Assembly (NCBI RefSeq): GCF_014698235.1
Contig: NZ_JACJSP010000002.1
Location: forward strand, 248,001 to 312,000
DNA from: Limnothrix sp. FACHB-406
Lineage (GTDB): Bacteria; Cyanobacteriota; Cyanobacteriia; CACIAM-69d
Direction of reading: 5' to 3'
Length of the DNA: 64,000 nt
Positions 7,969 through 17,207 of the stretch are shown here, one piece after another. The position numbers and the translations under genes are program-made. Within the stretch, counting starts at the first letter, position 1. Every line of letters begins with the position of its first letter. The notes beneath the pieces are model-generated. The model was not told the origin of the DNA, ran no database searches, and saw only the letters and a list, made by a program, of their open reading frames with translations.

Positions 7969-9654
7969 CTACAGCAAGTTCAAATCCGTCACGGCTCCCA
8001 GGCTGCTGGAAGAGACCAACTTGGCATATTTTGCCAACGTGCCTCGTTTGTAGCGCGGTTCCGGCGGTTGCCAGTTAGCCCGGCGGGCCGCCAGCTCCTC
8101 ATCGGACACATTCAGTTGCAGCTTGCGGTTCGGAGCATCGATCGTGATGCTGTCACCCTCCTGCACCAGGGCGATCGTGCCACCCACGGCCGCTTCGGGA
8201 GCCACGTGACCCACCACCATGCCATAGGTTCCACCCGAGAAGCGCCCATCGGTGATCAGCCCCACCGAGTCGCCCAGACCCGCACCGATGATCGCCGCCG
8301 TCGGAGCCAACATTTCCCGCATTCCGGGGCCGCCCTTGGGCCCTTCATAGCGAATCACCACCACATCACCGGGGTTGATTTGATTCGCCAAGATCGCCTT
8401 TAAGCAATTCTCTTCCGACTCAAACACCCTTGCCGGGCCGGTGATCACGGGATTTTTCACGCCGCTGATTTTGGCCACGGAACCTTCGCTGGCCAGGTTG
8501 CCCTTCAGAATGGCCAAGTGACCCTGTTGATAAAGGGGCTTGTCGAAGGGACGGATGACATCTTGGTCGGGGCGCGGTTCGTCGGGGATCTCCGCCAGGG
8601 TTTCCGCGATCGTCTTGCCGGTGATTGTCAAGCAATCCCCATGCAGCAGCCCCTGATTCAGCAAAATTTTCATCACTTGGGGGATGCCGCCGGCCTTGTG
8701 CAAGTCGGTGGCCACATAGCGACCGCTGGGCTTCAGGTCGCAGAAAACGGGCACGCGGGCGCGGATTTCTTCAAAGTCGTCCAGGGTGAGGGGCACCCCG
8801 ATCGTGTTGGCGATCGCCAGCAGGTGCAACACCGAGTTGGTGGAACCGCCCACGGCCATGATCACGGAAATGGCGTTTTCAAAGGCCTTGCGGGTCAAAA
8901 TTTGCTTCGGTGTGCGGCGTGCTCTGATCGCTTCGGCCAACACGCGGGCAGACTCGGCCGCGCTGGCGTTCTTCTCGTCATCCTCGGCGGCCATGGTTGA
9001 GGAGTAGGGCAGGCTCATGCCCATGGCCTCGTAGGCGCTGGACATGGTGTTGGCGGTGAACATGCCGCCGCAGGAACCCGCACCGGGACAGGCGTTGTGT
9101 TCCACGGCCATCAGCCGGGCTTCGTCAATTTTGCCAGCGCTGAATTGGCCCACGGCTTCAAAGGCGCTGACGACAGTGAGATCTTCTCCGTGCAGATGGC
9201 CGGGTTTGATCGTGCCGCCATAGACAAAGATGGCGGGAATATCCAATCGGGCCATGGCGATCATGGCTCCGGGCATGTTTTTATCGCAACCGCCGATCGC
9301 CAGGATGCCATCCAGACTTTGGCCGTTGCAGACGGTTTCGATCGAGTCGGCAATTACGTCCCGCGACACCAGGGAATATTTCATCCCTTCAGTGCCCATG
9401 GAGATCCCGTCACTGATCGTGATCGTGCCGAAAATTTGGGGCATTACGCCAGCTTCGCGGGCTGCGGCCATGGCGCTGTCGGCCAGGGTGGCAATGCCCA
9501 TGTTGCAGGGGGTGATGGTGCTGTAGGCGCTGGCGATGCCGACGATCGGTTTGCTGAAGTCATTGTCACCAAAGCCCACTGCACGGAGCATGGCGCGGTT
9601 GGGCGATCGCTGCACACCGCTGGTGATCTGTTGGCTGCGGAAATTGTCGGACAT
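7969..9654 (-). CDS. ilvD: Dihydroxy-acid dehydratase
   Basis: Catalyses the dehydration of 2,3-dihydroxy-isovalerate and -methylvalerate, the third shared step of valine/isoleucine/leucine synthesis, using an Fe-S cluster. At 561 aa it is full length. Visible signatures are PCNMG (cluster Cys), [12 protein letters not shown] (family signature, second cluster Cys), [14 protein letters not shown] (third cluster Cys), [11 protein letters not shown] and the terminal [21 protein letters not shown] signature. The ATG at 9654 gives the usual [22 protein letters not shown] start. It lies alone, tail-to-tail with the secreted-protein gene. Confidence 0.97.
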   Translation of the reverse strand: MSDNFRSQQITSGVQRSPNRAMLRAVGFGDNDFSKPIVGIASAYSTITPCNMGIATLADSAMAAAREAGVMPQIFGTITISDGISMGTEGMKYSLVSRDVIADSIETVCNGQSLDGILAIGGCDKNMPGAMIAMARLDIPAIFVYGGTIKPGHLHGEDLTVVSAFEAVGQFSAGKIDEARLMAVEHNACPGAGSCGGMFTANTMSSAYEAMGMSLPYSSTMAAEDDEKNASAAESARVLAEAIRARRTPKQILTRKAFENAISVIMAVGGSTNSVLHLLAIANTIGVPLTLDDFEEIRARVPVFCDLKPSGRYVATDLHKAGGIPQVMKILLNQGLLHGDCLTITGKTIAETLAEIPDEPRPDQDVIRPFDKPLYQQGHLAILKGNLASEGSVAKISGVKNPVITGPARVFESEENCLKAILANQINPGDVVVIRYEGPKGGPGMREMLAPTAAIIGAGLGDSVGLITDGRFSGGTYGMVVGHVAPEAAVGGTIALVQEGDSITIDAPNRKLQLNVSDEELAARRANWQPPEPRYKRGTLAKYAKLVSSSSLGAVTDLNLL

Positions 9655-9751
9655 GGGGTTTTGCTCTCTCTAGCCGATCCAGAAAAGCGATCTTTAATTG
9701 TCGCACTGGGTCTGTCGAATCAAGCTGAACAAATCTCGATCGCCTGGTTTC

Positions 9752-10786
9752 TTAATGGTTTGGATGGTTTGGGGGACTGGAATAGCTTGTTGGGGAGCTG
9801 TTTGGTTCCATAATTGACGCTCCCGCCGGTTGATTGCTGGTTTTGCTGCTGGCTGGGTTGTTGGCCTTGCCGCTGGCCTTGCTGTTGGTCTGGTTATCGG
9901 GTTGCTGGCTGGGTTGACGGCCCGGTTGAGAACTGGATTTGCCATTGGCCAGAACGCGATCGCCCGCGCTGGTCTCGGAGCCTGGGAGGGGGGCGGTGGT
10001 GAAGCGATCGACCGCCAATTGCAGGTAGGCCGCTTCTTTTTCAATGCCAATAAAGGCGCGATCGACTCGTAGGGCTGAAAGGCCCGTTGTGCCGCTGCCG
10101 CTGAAGGGATCGAGCACCAAATCTCCCGGATTGGTGCTGGCGGAAATGATTCGATCGAGTAAATCCAGAGGCTTTTGGGTGGGATGTTTGCCTTGCAATT
10201 TCTCCGAAGCCGGTGGGGTGGGAATTGACCAAACACTCCGCATTTGTCGGCCAGAAAGCTTGAGGGGATCGCGGGGAAAATCTCCCAGCTTCATGGCTTC
10301 ATAGTTAAAGACATGTTTTCCTTTTTTGCTTTTGCGGGCCCAAATTAGGGTTTCATGGCTGGCCGTAAAAAAGCGACAGGATAAATTGGGACTAGCGTTG
10401 GGTTTATACCAACAAATTTCGTTCAAAACATGAAAATCCAAACATTGCAGTGCAAAGCCACAGGCATAGATATTGTGATAGGTTCCTGAAATCCAAATTG
10501 TGCCATTGGGTTTCAAGATCCGCCGACATTCCTGAATCCAAGCGCGGTGAAATTCAAAATCCTGTTCAATGCCATTGCTGCGATCCCAATCGCCTTTATT
10601 GACACTGACGGCCCGGCCGCCATGACAGGTAAACCCGTTATTAGACAGGTTATAGGGCGGATCAGCAAAGATCAGATCCACACTATTGGCCGGGAACAGG
10701 GGCAAAATTTCAAGGCAATCGCCCTGGTAAAGGGTGCATCGATCGCGCTGGTAGAACGGCTGGACTGCCACAGAAGGCTCGGACAT
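9752..10786 (-). CDS. DpnA-like N6-adenine DNA methyltransferase (probable GATC specificity)
   Basis: Transfers a methyl group from S-adenosylmethionine to DNA. Beta-class order: catalytic ADPPYNLSN (about residues 40-48) comes first and the AdoMet loop DPFSGSGTTG last. The body resembles DpnA of the DpnII system as I recall it: VSVNKGDWD, GTIWISGTYHNIY, NLSCRFFTASHETLIWARK, GKHPTQKPLDLLDRII. DpnA and related cyanobacterial enzymes methylate GATC, so that is the best guess. There is no nuclease beside it, so it is a solitary methylase. The last ~75 residues are a Ser/Gln/Pro/Asn-rich tail (from about 272) outside the catalytic fold. Confidence 0.88.
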   Translation of the reverse strand: MSEPSVAVQPFYQRDRCTLYQGDCLEILPLFPANSVDLIFADPPYNLSNNGFTCHGGRAVSVNKGDWDRSNGIEQDFEFHRAWIQECRRILKPNGTIWISGTYHNIYACGFALQCLDFHVLNEICWYKPNASPNLSCRFFTASHETLIWARKSKKGKHVFNYEAMKLGDFPRDPLKLSGRQMRSVWSIPTPPASEKLQGKHPTQKPLDLLDRIISASTNPGDLVLDPFSGSGTTGLSALRVDRAFIGIEKEAAYLQLAVDRFTTAPLPGSETSAGDRVLANGKSSSQPGRQPSQQPDNQTNSKASGKANNPASSKTSNQPAGASIMEPNSSPTSYSSPPNHPNH

Positions 10787-11376
10787 GGTTCTAGGCCAAA
10801 CGACACACCAAAAGGAAGGCTGGAACGGGACAAAACCACGCCCCGATCGACATAGAAAGATCAGCTTATCGAGAAAGCAAGATTGTGGCTAGCTAAATCC
10901 GCTGCTTAAACTTAGTCGCAAACCTAATCTAAACCGTTGGTTAACTCTACTATCAACCCTAATCTAATGCAGGGAACCGTAGCTAGGTTAGCCAGAAAAT
11001 AACAATCTGGCTAGGTAATTTGCCAACTTTGTTTACGGATCAATGGGCTAATCTTGACGCTGGGCCAGCGCTTGAGGGCTTTTGGGAAACGACAAATTAA
11101 GACCGATGCCGCTGTTCACGGCCTGAAAATTTTGGAACGGGAGCCAAGTTGTGGTCGGAGGTCATCCATGGCCACCGGTTGATGGGCGATCGCCCGCCGA
11201 GTGAGTCGCGATCGCCGGTTAACAGGCCGGTTCAGTTGATTGGGCCGATCGATTCGATTGGGCTGATCGATCCGATCGAGCCGAGCCAACGGATCGCGCC
11301 AAAACTTCACGGGTAAATTGGGCCGCTGGGCCCGTCACGAAGGGGATGCTCGATGGTCTAACGGTTGATTAACCGA
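10787..11376. other. Intergenic region, no gene seen
   Basis: 590 bp between the methylase start and the 3' end of the next minus-strand gene. The first half is AT-rich and includes a hairpin (TAGCCAGA / TCTGGCTA, 10989-11013); the second half is crowded with CGATCG/GATC sites. It should hold the methylase promoter. No tRNA or credible ORF found. Confidence 0.5.
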
Positions 11377-12432
11377 TTAACCCCACCGATCGTCGCCTTT
11401 GCCCAAGGGTTCGTCCAGGGCCATTTGTTCGATCGCGCTGGCAATTTTTAGGGCCTTCAGGGCCTGTTCGCCGCCGATCGAGGGTTGCATCTCGCCCCGC
11501 ACACAGTTCACAAAATGCTCCAATTCCGCATGGAGCGGCTCCGTGTTCCCGATCGCCACCGACTCGATCGACCCATCCAATCGATAGCAAGCCTGACTGG
11601 CGCGATCGCCTGCCGGATAGCTGGAGGTTTTGCGATGAACCAAAATTTGACGCGCCAGGAAATCCGCCTCCACCAGTGAATCCTGGCAATGGGCCGCAAT
11701 CCGGCGAATTTTGCGGTGTGTCACCTTGCTGGCCGTCAGGGTAGCCACAATCCCATTGGCAAAGCCCAGGGTTGCCGTCACATAGTCCAACTGACCGGAA
11801 GCGGCCCGGCTGCCGCTGGCCGACAAACGCACCACCGAGGAGTTGGCAATTTCCAAAATCAGATCAATGTCATGGATCATCAAGTCCAACACCACCGACA
11901 CATCATTGGCGCGATCGGCGTGGGGACTCATGCGATGGGCTTCGAGCGCTAATACCCGCTCCGTTTTCAGAACGTTGAAGCATTCTTGAAACGTGGGGTT
12001 AAATCGCTCAATATGTCCCACCAGCAAAATGCATTGACGTTCGGCCGCCGCATTCACCAGGGCCTCCGCTTCAATGATGCTGGCGGCGATCGGTTTTTCC
12101 ATGAGCACATGCACCCCAGCCCGCAGGCAATCCATGCCCACGGTGTAGTGCAGCTTGGTGGGAACCGCGATGCAAACCGCATCCACCAAGGGCAGCATGT
12201 CTTTGTAGTCTTCAAAAAACCGAACGCGGTATTTGCTGGCCAATTCCAGCCCCCGTTCCACATTCAGATCTGAAATTCCCACCAATTCGGCATCCTTAAG
12301 CAAGCTCAGGATCCGGGCGTGGTGTTGTCCCATGTTGCCGACCCCGATCGCGCCAACGCGGATGGGATGGTGGCTCGGCCGGGCAAGGGCAGGCCGAATT
12401 TGAGCATCGAGCGATTCGCTACGGGATTGCAC
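11377..12432 (-). CDS. Gfo/Idh/MocA-family oxidoreductase
   Basis: NAD(P)-dependent dehydrogenase of 351 aa. N-terminal Rossmann fold VGAIGVGNMGQHHARIL (about residues 25-41), then the family signature VLMEKPIAASIIEAE with the catalytic EKP, and the C-terminal substrate domain containing DLMIHDIDLILEI. It resembles UDP-GlcNAc 3-dehydrogenase-like members used in surface sugar synthesis, but no sugar genes lie nearby. The frame opens with GTG at 12432, and no in-frame ATG precedes the Rossmann motif. It is divergent from queC, 108 bp away. Confidence 0.88.
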   Translation of the reverse strand: MQSRSESLDAQIRPALARPSHHPIRVGAIGVGNMGQHHARILSLLKDAELVGISDLNVERGLELASKYRVRFFEDYKDMLPLVDAVCIAVPTKLHYTVGMDCLRAGVHVLMEKPIAASIIEAEALVNAAAERQCILLVGHIERFNPTFQECFNVLKTERVLALEAHRMSPHADRANDVSVVLDLMIHDIDLILEIANSSVVRLSASGSRAASGQLDYVTATLGFANGIVATLTASKVTHRKIRRIAAHCQDSLVEADFLARQILVHRKTSSYPAGDRASQACYRLDGSIESVAIGNTEPLHAELEHFVNCVRGEMQPSIGGEQALKALKIASAIEQMALDEPLGKGDDRWG

Positions 12433-12540
12433 GCGCGTTTAACAGCAGCAGTGAAGGGGCAATGGGGCGAGGAGTGATGCCGCCAGCGTCGGCCGGCCAC
12501 ATCCTACCATAGGGTGGATTTTCGCAAGAATTCTTGACCC

Positions 12541-13302
12541 ATGACCGTCGTACCGCCTGGAACTCCGGAAGCCGCCCCAACGCCCTCTGCTCGATCGCCC
12601 CAGTGCCAACCGCCCAAAGCCGTTGTGTTGCTCTCCGGTGGTTTAGACTCATCCACGGTGCTCTATCAAGCCAAGGCCGATGGGTGCGACTGCTACGCCC
12701 TGTCTTTTGATTATCAGCAGCGCCACCGTCGGGAACTGCAAGCGGCTGTGGCGATCGCCCAGGCGGCCGGCGTGGTGGCCCATCAAGTGGTGCGGTTTGA
12801 CCTAACCCAATGGGGTGGCTCGGCGCTGACCGATAACCAGCTTGATTTGCCGAGCGATCGGCCCTTGGACGGCATGGCGACGGAAATTCCGATCACCTAT
12901 GTGCCGGCCCGCAACACGATCTTTTTGAGCTTTGCTCTGGCCTACGCGGAGGCGATCGACGCGCAACGGGTTTATATCGGCGTGAATGCCCTGGACTATT
13001 CCGGCTATCCCGACTGCCGGCCCGACTACTTGGCGGCCATGCAGTCGGTGTTTCAGTTGGGCACGCGCCAGGGTCGGGAGGGCCAGCCGATCGAAATCGT
13101 TGCGCCCTTGGTGGAGCTACGCAAAACGGACATTATCGAGCTGGGCAATCGGTTGGGCGTGCCTTGGGCGGATACGTGGTCTTGCTATGCGGGGGGCGAT
13201 CGCTCCTGTGGCCGCTGCGATTCCTGTCGGCTGCGGCTGGCGGCCTTCGCGGAATTGGGCCTAACCGATCCAGTCCCCTACGAAGTTCTTCCCTCACAAT
13301 AG
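12541..13302 (+). CDS. queC: 7-cyano-7-deazaguanine synthase
   Basis: Converts 7-carboxy-7-deazaguanine to preQ0 with ATP and ammonia in queuosine biosynthesis. The ATP-pyrophosphatase P-loop VVLLSGGLDSSTVLYQA is at about residues 30-46, followed by SFDYQQRHRREL, YVPARNTIFLSFA, GVNALDYSGYPDCRPDY and the zinc site CGRCDSCRLR near the end (with an upstream Cys in WSCYAGG). The length of 253 aa is slightly long owing to a ~28-residue N-terminal extension. A stem-loop follows at 13311. Confidence 0.96.
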   Translation: MTVVPPGTPEAAPTPSARSPQCQPPKAVVLLSGGLDSSTVLYQAKADGCDCYALSFDYQQRHRRELQAAVAIAQAAGVVAHQVVRFDLTQWGGSALTDNQLDLPSDRPLDGMATEIPITYVPARNTIFLSFALAYAEAIDAQRVYIGVNALDYSGYPDCRPDYLAAMQSVFQLGTRQGREGQPIEIVAPLVELRKTDIIELGNRLGVPWADTWSCYAGGDRSCGRCDSCRLRLAAFAELGLTDPVPYEVLPSQ

Positions 13303-13310
13303 ACTCAATT

Positions 13311-13357
13311 CTGATGTGTGCTATGGTTGGAGAATGAGACCTAGCCAACCACATCAG
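13311..13357 (+). terminator. Stem-loop after queC, probable terminator
   Basis: CTGATGT...GGTTGG pairs with CCAACC...ACATCAG around a 14-nt loop, with an internal bulge, 8 bp after the queC stop. A short GGTTTTGAG stretch follows. It marks the border to the AT-rich ParA/HEPN block. Confidence 0.5.
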
Positions 13358-13389
13358 AGCTTTCGGTTTTGAGTCTGATCAGGTCAAAA

Positions 13390-13430
13390 GAAACTAGAGA
13401 CTGCTGACCTAATCGTTGATCTCTAGTTTC
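13390..13430 (+). promoter_or_regulatory. 11-bp inverted repeat upstream of the ParA-like gene
   Basis: GAAACTAGAGA and TCTCTAGTTTC form a perfect inverted repeat separated by 19 nt, about 125 bp before the ParA-like start. It could be an operator, a leader hairpin or a second terminator; the sequence alone does not decide. Confidence 0.4.
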
Positions 13431-13554
13431 AATATCTTTGGCTCGATCGTTATGATTCATGAAAACTTCCTAGAAAATCATAAAAACATCAGTCCTAAAT
13501 CTTAACTGATTTCATAGGCTTAAATTTTAAAACCACTGAAAAGGCTAAATAAAA

Positions 13555-14625
13555 ATGACTAAGAAAATTGCTCTTTTTAACCACAAAGGTGGAGTAGGCA
13601 AAACCACAACCACCTTTAATTTGGGTTGGATGTTAGCCAAAAAAGGTAAACGAGTAATCTTGGTTGATAGCGATCCTCAATGTAATTTGACGGGCATGGT
13701 GTTGGGTGATGCAACAGAAGAGGATGAAGAAAGAGTTCAAAAGATCTACAAGACAACATCAAATATAAAGACAGGCCTTGCCCCTGCGTTTGAATCCCAG
13801 CCACGGGCGATTGAAGCCATTGATTGTGTGCCTGTAGAAGGCTGTCAAAATCTATTCCTTTTGCCCGGTCATCTTAGCTTTGCTGAGTATGAAGTGGCAC
13901 TTGGATTCGCTCAAGAGTTAAGCGGTTCAATTCAGGCTTTGAGAAATATACCAGGAGCAATCAATGACTTGTTAGATAAGACGGCAGAAAAATTTAATGC
14001 TGATTATATTTTGATTGATATGAGTTCAAGCTTGGGAGCAATCAACCAGAATTTACTAGCAATTAGTGACTTTTTTCTGATTCCTACAACTGCTGATTTC
14101 TTTTCGATAATGGCTATTGACTCTCTAGTCAAGGTCTTACCTAGATGGTACGCATGGGCAAAAGTCGCAAGCTCACTGCAAGTTCTTCGAGAAGCTCATT
14201 ACCCTTTTCCAGCGACAAAATTGAAATTTTTGGGAGTTATTATACAAAATAATCGCATTATTCACGGTAAAGCAACAACAGCCTTTCAAAATTGGATTGA
14301 AAAGATTGAGAAGGCAGTTTCTGAACAGCTTATTCCGGCACTTCAAAAAAGTAATATGACGTTGCCTGATTATTTATATCGAGAGCAAGGAGTGCAAGAC
14401 AATCTTTCCTTAGCTAAAATTCCCAACTTCAATAACTTAATTGCCTTGTCTCAAGAGCACCGAACGCCTGTCTATGATTTGACTCCTGAGCAACTTGGGC
14501 AAACAGGTATTGTTCTGAAAAGTAATCAAAAGAAGCAAGAAGAGTTTAGACAAATGTTTTCTGATTTGGCCGATAAGATTATTGCGCTTAGTTCTGAAAG
14601 TTCGGTGTATGCAGTCAGCCCTTGA
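13555..14625 (+). CDS. ParA/MinD-like (SIMIBI) ATPase, partner of HEPN protein
   Basis: Cytoplasmic P-loop ATPase of 356 aa. The deviant Walker A FNHKGGVGKTTTTFN is at residues 8-22, switch I-type DSDPQCNLTG near 39-48, and the Walker B-like ILIDMSSSLG near 160. This is the form of plasmid-partition and MinD-like dimerising ATPases, but no ParB gene follows. Instead a HEPN-motif protein overlaps its 3' end by 17 bp. The DNA is clearly more AT-rich than its neighbours and poor in HIP1 sites, suggesting acquisition. A defence role is plausible but unproven; a stray partition gene is the alternative. Confidence 0.85.
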   Translation: MTKKIALFNHKGGVGKTTTTFNLGWMLAKKGKRVILVDSDPQCNLTGMVLGDATEEDEERVQKIYKTTSNIKTGLAPAFESQPRAIEAIDCVPVEGCQNLFLLPGHLSFAEYEVALGFAQELSGSIQALRNIPGAINDLLDKTAEKFNADYILIDMSSSLGAINQNLLAISDFFLIPTTADFFSIMAIDSLVKVLPRWYAWAKVASSLQVLREAHYPFPATKLKFLGVIIQNNRIIHGKATTAFQNWIEKIEKAVSEQLIPALQKSNMTLPDYLYREQGVQDNLSLAKIPNFNNLIALSQEHRTPVYDLTPEQLGQTGIVLKSNQKKQEEFRQMFSDLADKIIALSSESSVYAVSP

Positions 14626-15367
14626 TCAATTTCGCATCAGTATTGGTCGAGTTAGAGACCTGATTGCACTACACAATTCTATGAAAGCTCAGGCAACCGG
14701 TGCATTGGATGTGTCGGATATGCTGCGTGCAGCTTTGGTGCTGACGGTGAGTGCTCTGGATTACTATATCCATGAGGTTGTGACGCTGGGAATGCTGGAA
14801 ATCTATCGAGGCGATCGCCCTGAGCCAAGCCCTGCCGGAAACATAGCCCAATCAGCCTTTGCCCGCTTTCAGGTTTCCTTGGGTAATGCACGTCAAGATC
14901 GCCTGACTGCAATCAATCTCGCAGATTGGCTGGAGTTTGAAATTCAAAAACTTCAGGGTTATGAATTCCTGCAAAATACTTATACCATTTCCGAATTAAT
15001 TCCAGTTTTGTCTAATAGTCTTTCCAATAAACTAGATGACACTTTGTGGTTAGAAACAGAAATTCGAGAGCGTTTGAGATATCAGAGCTTTCAGCAGGCT
15101 GAAAAAATTGCTGATGCAATTAGGCTAATTTCCGATCAAAAGCTATGGGATACAGTTGCTGATCGAATGAAAAGATCCGCAAAAGAGGTTAAGCAACAAC
15201 TTAGCTTGATTGTGGATCGAAGAAATAAGATTGCTCATGAAGCCGATATTAATCCAATATTGGGAATTGGCGAACGTTGGGGAATTGATGAAATGCAAGT
15301 GAGCGAAGCTGTGGATTTCATTGTTGGTGTAGTCGAAGCTATTCATCAGGTTATTCAGGTTGGGTGA
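14609..15367 (+). CDS. HEPN-domain protein (RiboL-PSP-HEPN-like), candidate RNase
   Basis: 252 aa, mostly helical. Near the C-terminus it carries RRNKIAH (R205-N206...H210), the R-x4-H motif that forms the catalytic site of HEPN ribonucleases, embedded in VKQQLSLIVDRRNKIAHEAD. The N-terminal helices (ALVLTVSALDYYIHEVVTLGM) fit the RiboL-PSP-HEPN type. I chose the ATG at 14609, which overlaps the ParA-like stop by 17 bp and implies coupled translation; an upstream start at 14582 is less likely. HEPN proteins paired with an ATPase or NTPase often form toxin-antitoxin or phage-defence modules. Activity is inferred from the motif only. Confidence 0.75.
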   Translation: MQSALDQFRISIGRVRDLIALHNSMKAQATGALDVSDMLRAALVLTVSALDYYIHEVVTLGMLEIYRGDRPEPSPAGNIAQSAFARFQVSLGNARQDRLTAINLADWLEFEIQKLQGYEFLQNTYTISELIPVLSNSLSNKLDDTLWLETEIRERLRYQSFQQAEKIADAIRLISDQKLWDTVADRMKRSAKEVKQQLSLIVDRRNKIAHEADINPILGIGERWGIDEMQVSEAVDFIVGVVEAIHQVIQVG

Positions 15368-15543
15368 CTCAGGGGCCAAGAGTTGCTGATCAGATAGATT
15401 AAATATCCACAAAATTGACTGAGTAATAAGTTTGTTACCCGATCGCCCAAGAAAGGGTAGGGGCAGTGGATCGATCAATCGCTCGGAATTCCGCTACCAT
15501 ATGGGTCGCTTGACCGCTGTTGCTGAAAGTTGACCCCCTTGCC

Positions 15544-16950
15544 GTGACCGTTTCCCGCCGCCCGATCGCCGTTGACCTGTTTGCCGGAGCCGGAGGGATG
15601 TCCTTAGGGTTCGAGATGGCGGGGTTTGATGTGGCGGTGGCGGTGGAAATTGACCCGATTCACTGTTTAACCCATCAGTACAACTTTCCGCAGGGGGCGG
15701 TGCTCTGTCGGAGCGCGGCGGAGGTGACGGGGGCGGAAATTCGGCAGCAATTGGCGGCGGTGTTGCGGGGCGATCGCCCGAGTGATTCCGAACGGGTTCG
15801 TGATTCAGCGTTGACCAGCCGCCTAGGGCTAGAAGAACCAGAGCTGGAAATTGATGTGCTGTTTGGGGGGCCGCCCTGCCAGGGATTTTCCATGATGGGA
15901 AAGCGGGCCTTTGATGATCCGCGAAATGCCTTGATGTTCCACTTTGCTCGGTTGGTGAATGAGCTGCGGCCCAAGTATTTTGTGATTGAAAATGTGCGGG
16001 GCATGACCCTGGGCAAACATCGGGCGTTTTTGAGCGAATTAATTGATTTATTTGCCGATTTTGGCTACCAAGTGGAAGCCAACTATCAGGTTTTGAATGC
16101 GGCCCATTACGGCGTACCGCAGGATCGCCAACGTTTGTTTCTGTTGGGGGCCCGATCGGGCTGGCCGCTGCCCAGCTATCCAGCGCCCCAAACCCGCCGC
16201 CCGCCGGTTTGCAAAAGCGCCAAGCGCGATCGAACTCTGGCCCATTTGCCCATTTGCCCCACCGTGGCCGGGGCGATCGGGGATTTGCCCGACGTGGATC
16301 AATATCCCGAACTGCGATCGAGCGATTGGTTGGACTTGGGCCAACTGGCCGATCCCCCTGGCGACTATGCCCGCTGGTTACGGGGCGCATTGCGGGATCC
16401 TGCTGATTTCAGCCATCCCCGTCGATCGCCTCGATCGGGCTTGTCCGGTTGTTTGCGTACCGACCACAGCGCCGCCTCAGTGGCCCGGTTCCAAACCACG
16501 CCCCCCGGCGAAGTCGATCGGATCAGTCGCTTTTTAAAACTGCATCCCGAAGGCATTTGCAACACCCTACGGGCCGGAACCCCCAGCAATCGCGGTGCGT
16601 TCACCTCGCCCCGGCCCATTCACCCCATCCAAGGGCGTTGCATCACCGTGCGCGAAGCGGCCCGCCTCCACTCCTACCCCGACTGGTTCTGTTTTCACGG
16701 CACGAAATGGCATGGAATGCGGCAAATTGGTAACTCAGTGCCGCCCCTGTTGGCGCGGGCTGTGGCTGCCCAGGTGCGATCGTGCCTGCCGGGCGAACCC
16801 ACCCTGCCCGATCGCCCCATCCCGATCGGCGATCCTCAGTGGTTGAGCTACACCATGAGCCAAGCCGCCGATTTTTATGCGGTCAGCCGCCACGCGATCG
16901 CCCCGCGTCGTCGGCAAAGGGATCAGGCCCCTGCGGAAGCACTTTCCTGA
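15544..16950 (+). CDS. C5-cytosine DNA methyltransferase (candidate CGATCG/HIP1 methylase)
   Basis: Methylates cytosine C5 in DNA. Motif I IAVDLFAGAGGMSLGFEMAGF, motif IV GGPPCQGFSMMGKR with the catalytic Cys, motif VI YFVIENVRGM, motif VIII QDRQRLFLLG, and IX/X RCITVREAARLHSYPD plus QIGNSVPPLLARAVA are all present. The region between VIII and IX is a long target-recognition domain. HIP1-rich cyanobacteria carry a solitary m5C methylase for CGATCG (M.Ssp6803I type), so that is a likely target; this is inference. The frame opens with TTG at 15520, but GTG at 15544 (VTVSRRPIAVDLF) looks more natural. No restriction enzyme is adjacent. Confidence 0.88.
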   Translation: MTVSRRPIAVDLFAGAGGMSLGFEMAGFDVAVAVEIDPIHCLTHQYNFPQGAVLCRSAAEVTGAEIRQQLAAVLRGDRPSDSERVRDSALTSRLGLEEPELEIDVLFGGPPCQGFSMMGKRAFDDPRNALMFHFARLVNELRPKYFVIENVRGMTLGKHRAFLSELIDLFADFGYQVEANYQVLNAAHYGVPQDRQRLFLLGARSGWPLPSYPAPQTRRPPVCKSAKRDRTLAHLPICPTVAGAIGDLPDVDQYPELRSSDWLDLGQLADPPGDYARWLRGALRDPADFSHPRRSPRSGLSGCLRTDHSAASVARFQTTPPGEVDRISRFLKLHPEGICNTLRAGTPSNRGAFTSPRPIHPIQGRCITVREAARLHSYPDWFCFHGTKWHGMRQIGNSVPPLLARAVAAQVRSCLPGEPTLPDRPIPIGDPQWLSYTMSQAADFYAVSRHAIAPRRRQRDQAPAEALS

Positions 16951-17012
16951 GCTGCGTTTTGCGAATTTCCCGGCTATTTCCCAGCTATTTCCTAGTTAGG
17001 ATCAACCAGCTC

Positions 17013-17195
17013 TCTCAATTCCTAATTCTCAATTCCTAATTCTCAATTCCTAATTCTCAATTCCTAATTCTCAATTCCTAATTCTCAATTCCTAATTCTC
17101 AATTCCTAATTCTCAATTCCTAATTCTCAATTCCTAATTCTCAATTCCTAATTCTCAATTCCTAATTCTCAATTCTTAATTCTCAATTCTTAATT
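17013..17195. repeat. 14-bp tandem array, about 13 copies (built of two 7-mers)
   Basis: The unit TCTCAATTCCTAAT is repeated head-to-tail about 13 times. Each unit is two related heptamers, CTCAATT and CCTAATT, recalling the heptameric STRR repeats of cyanobacteria. The last two units carry T for C (ATTCTTAATT). It fills the gap between the convergent methyltransferase and sensor kinase genes. There are no spacers, so it is not a CRISPR array. Confidence 0.95.
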
Positions 17196-17207
17196 TTGGG
17201 ACTATTC

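Noticed and set aside
11116-11310. 64-aa minus-strand frame in the gap before the Gfo/Idh/MocA gene
   Set aside because: Its IDQPNRIDRPNQ sequence just reflects clustered GATC sites.
17013-17195. Possible CRISPR array
   Set aside because: Units are contiguous 14-mers with no unique spacers and no cas genes nearby.
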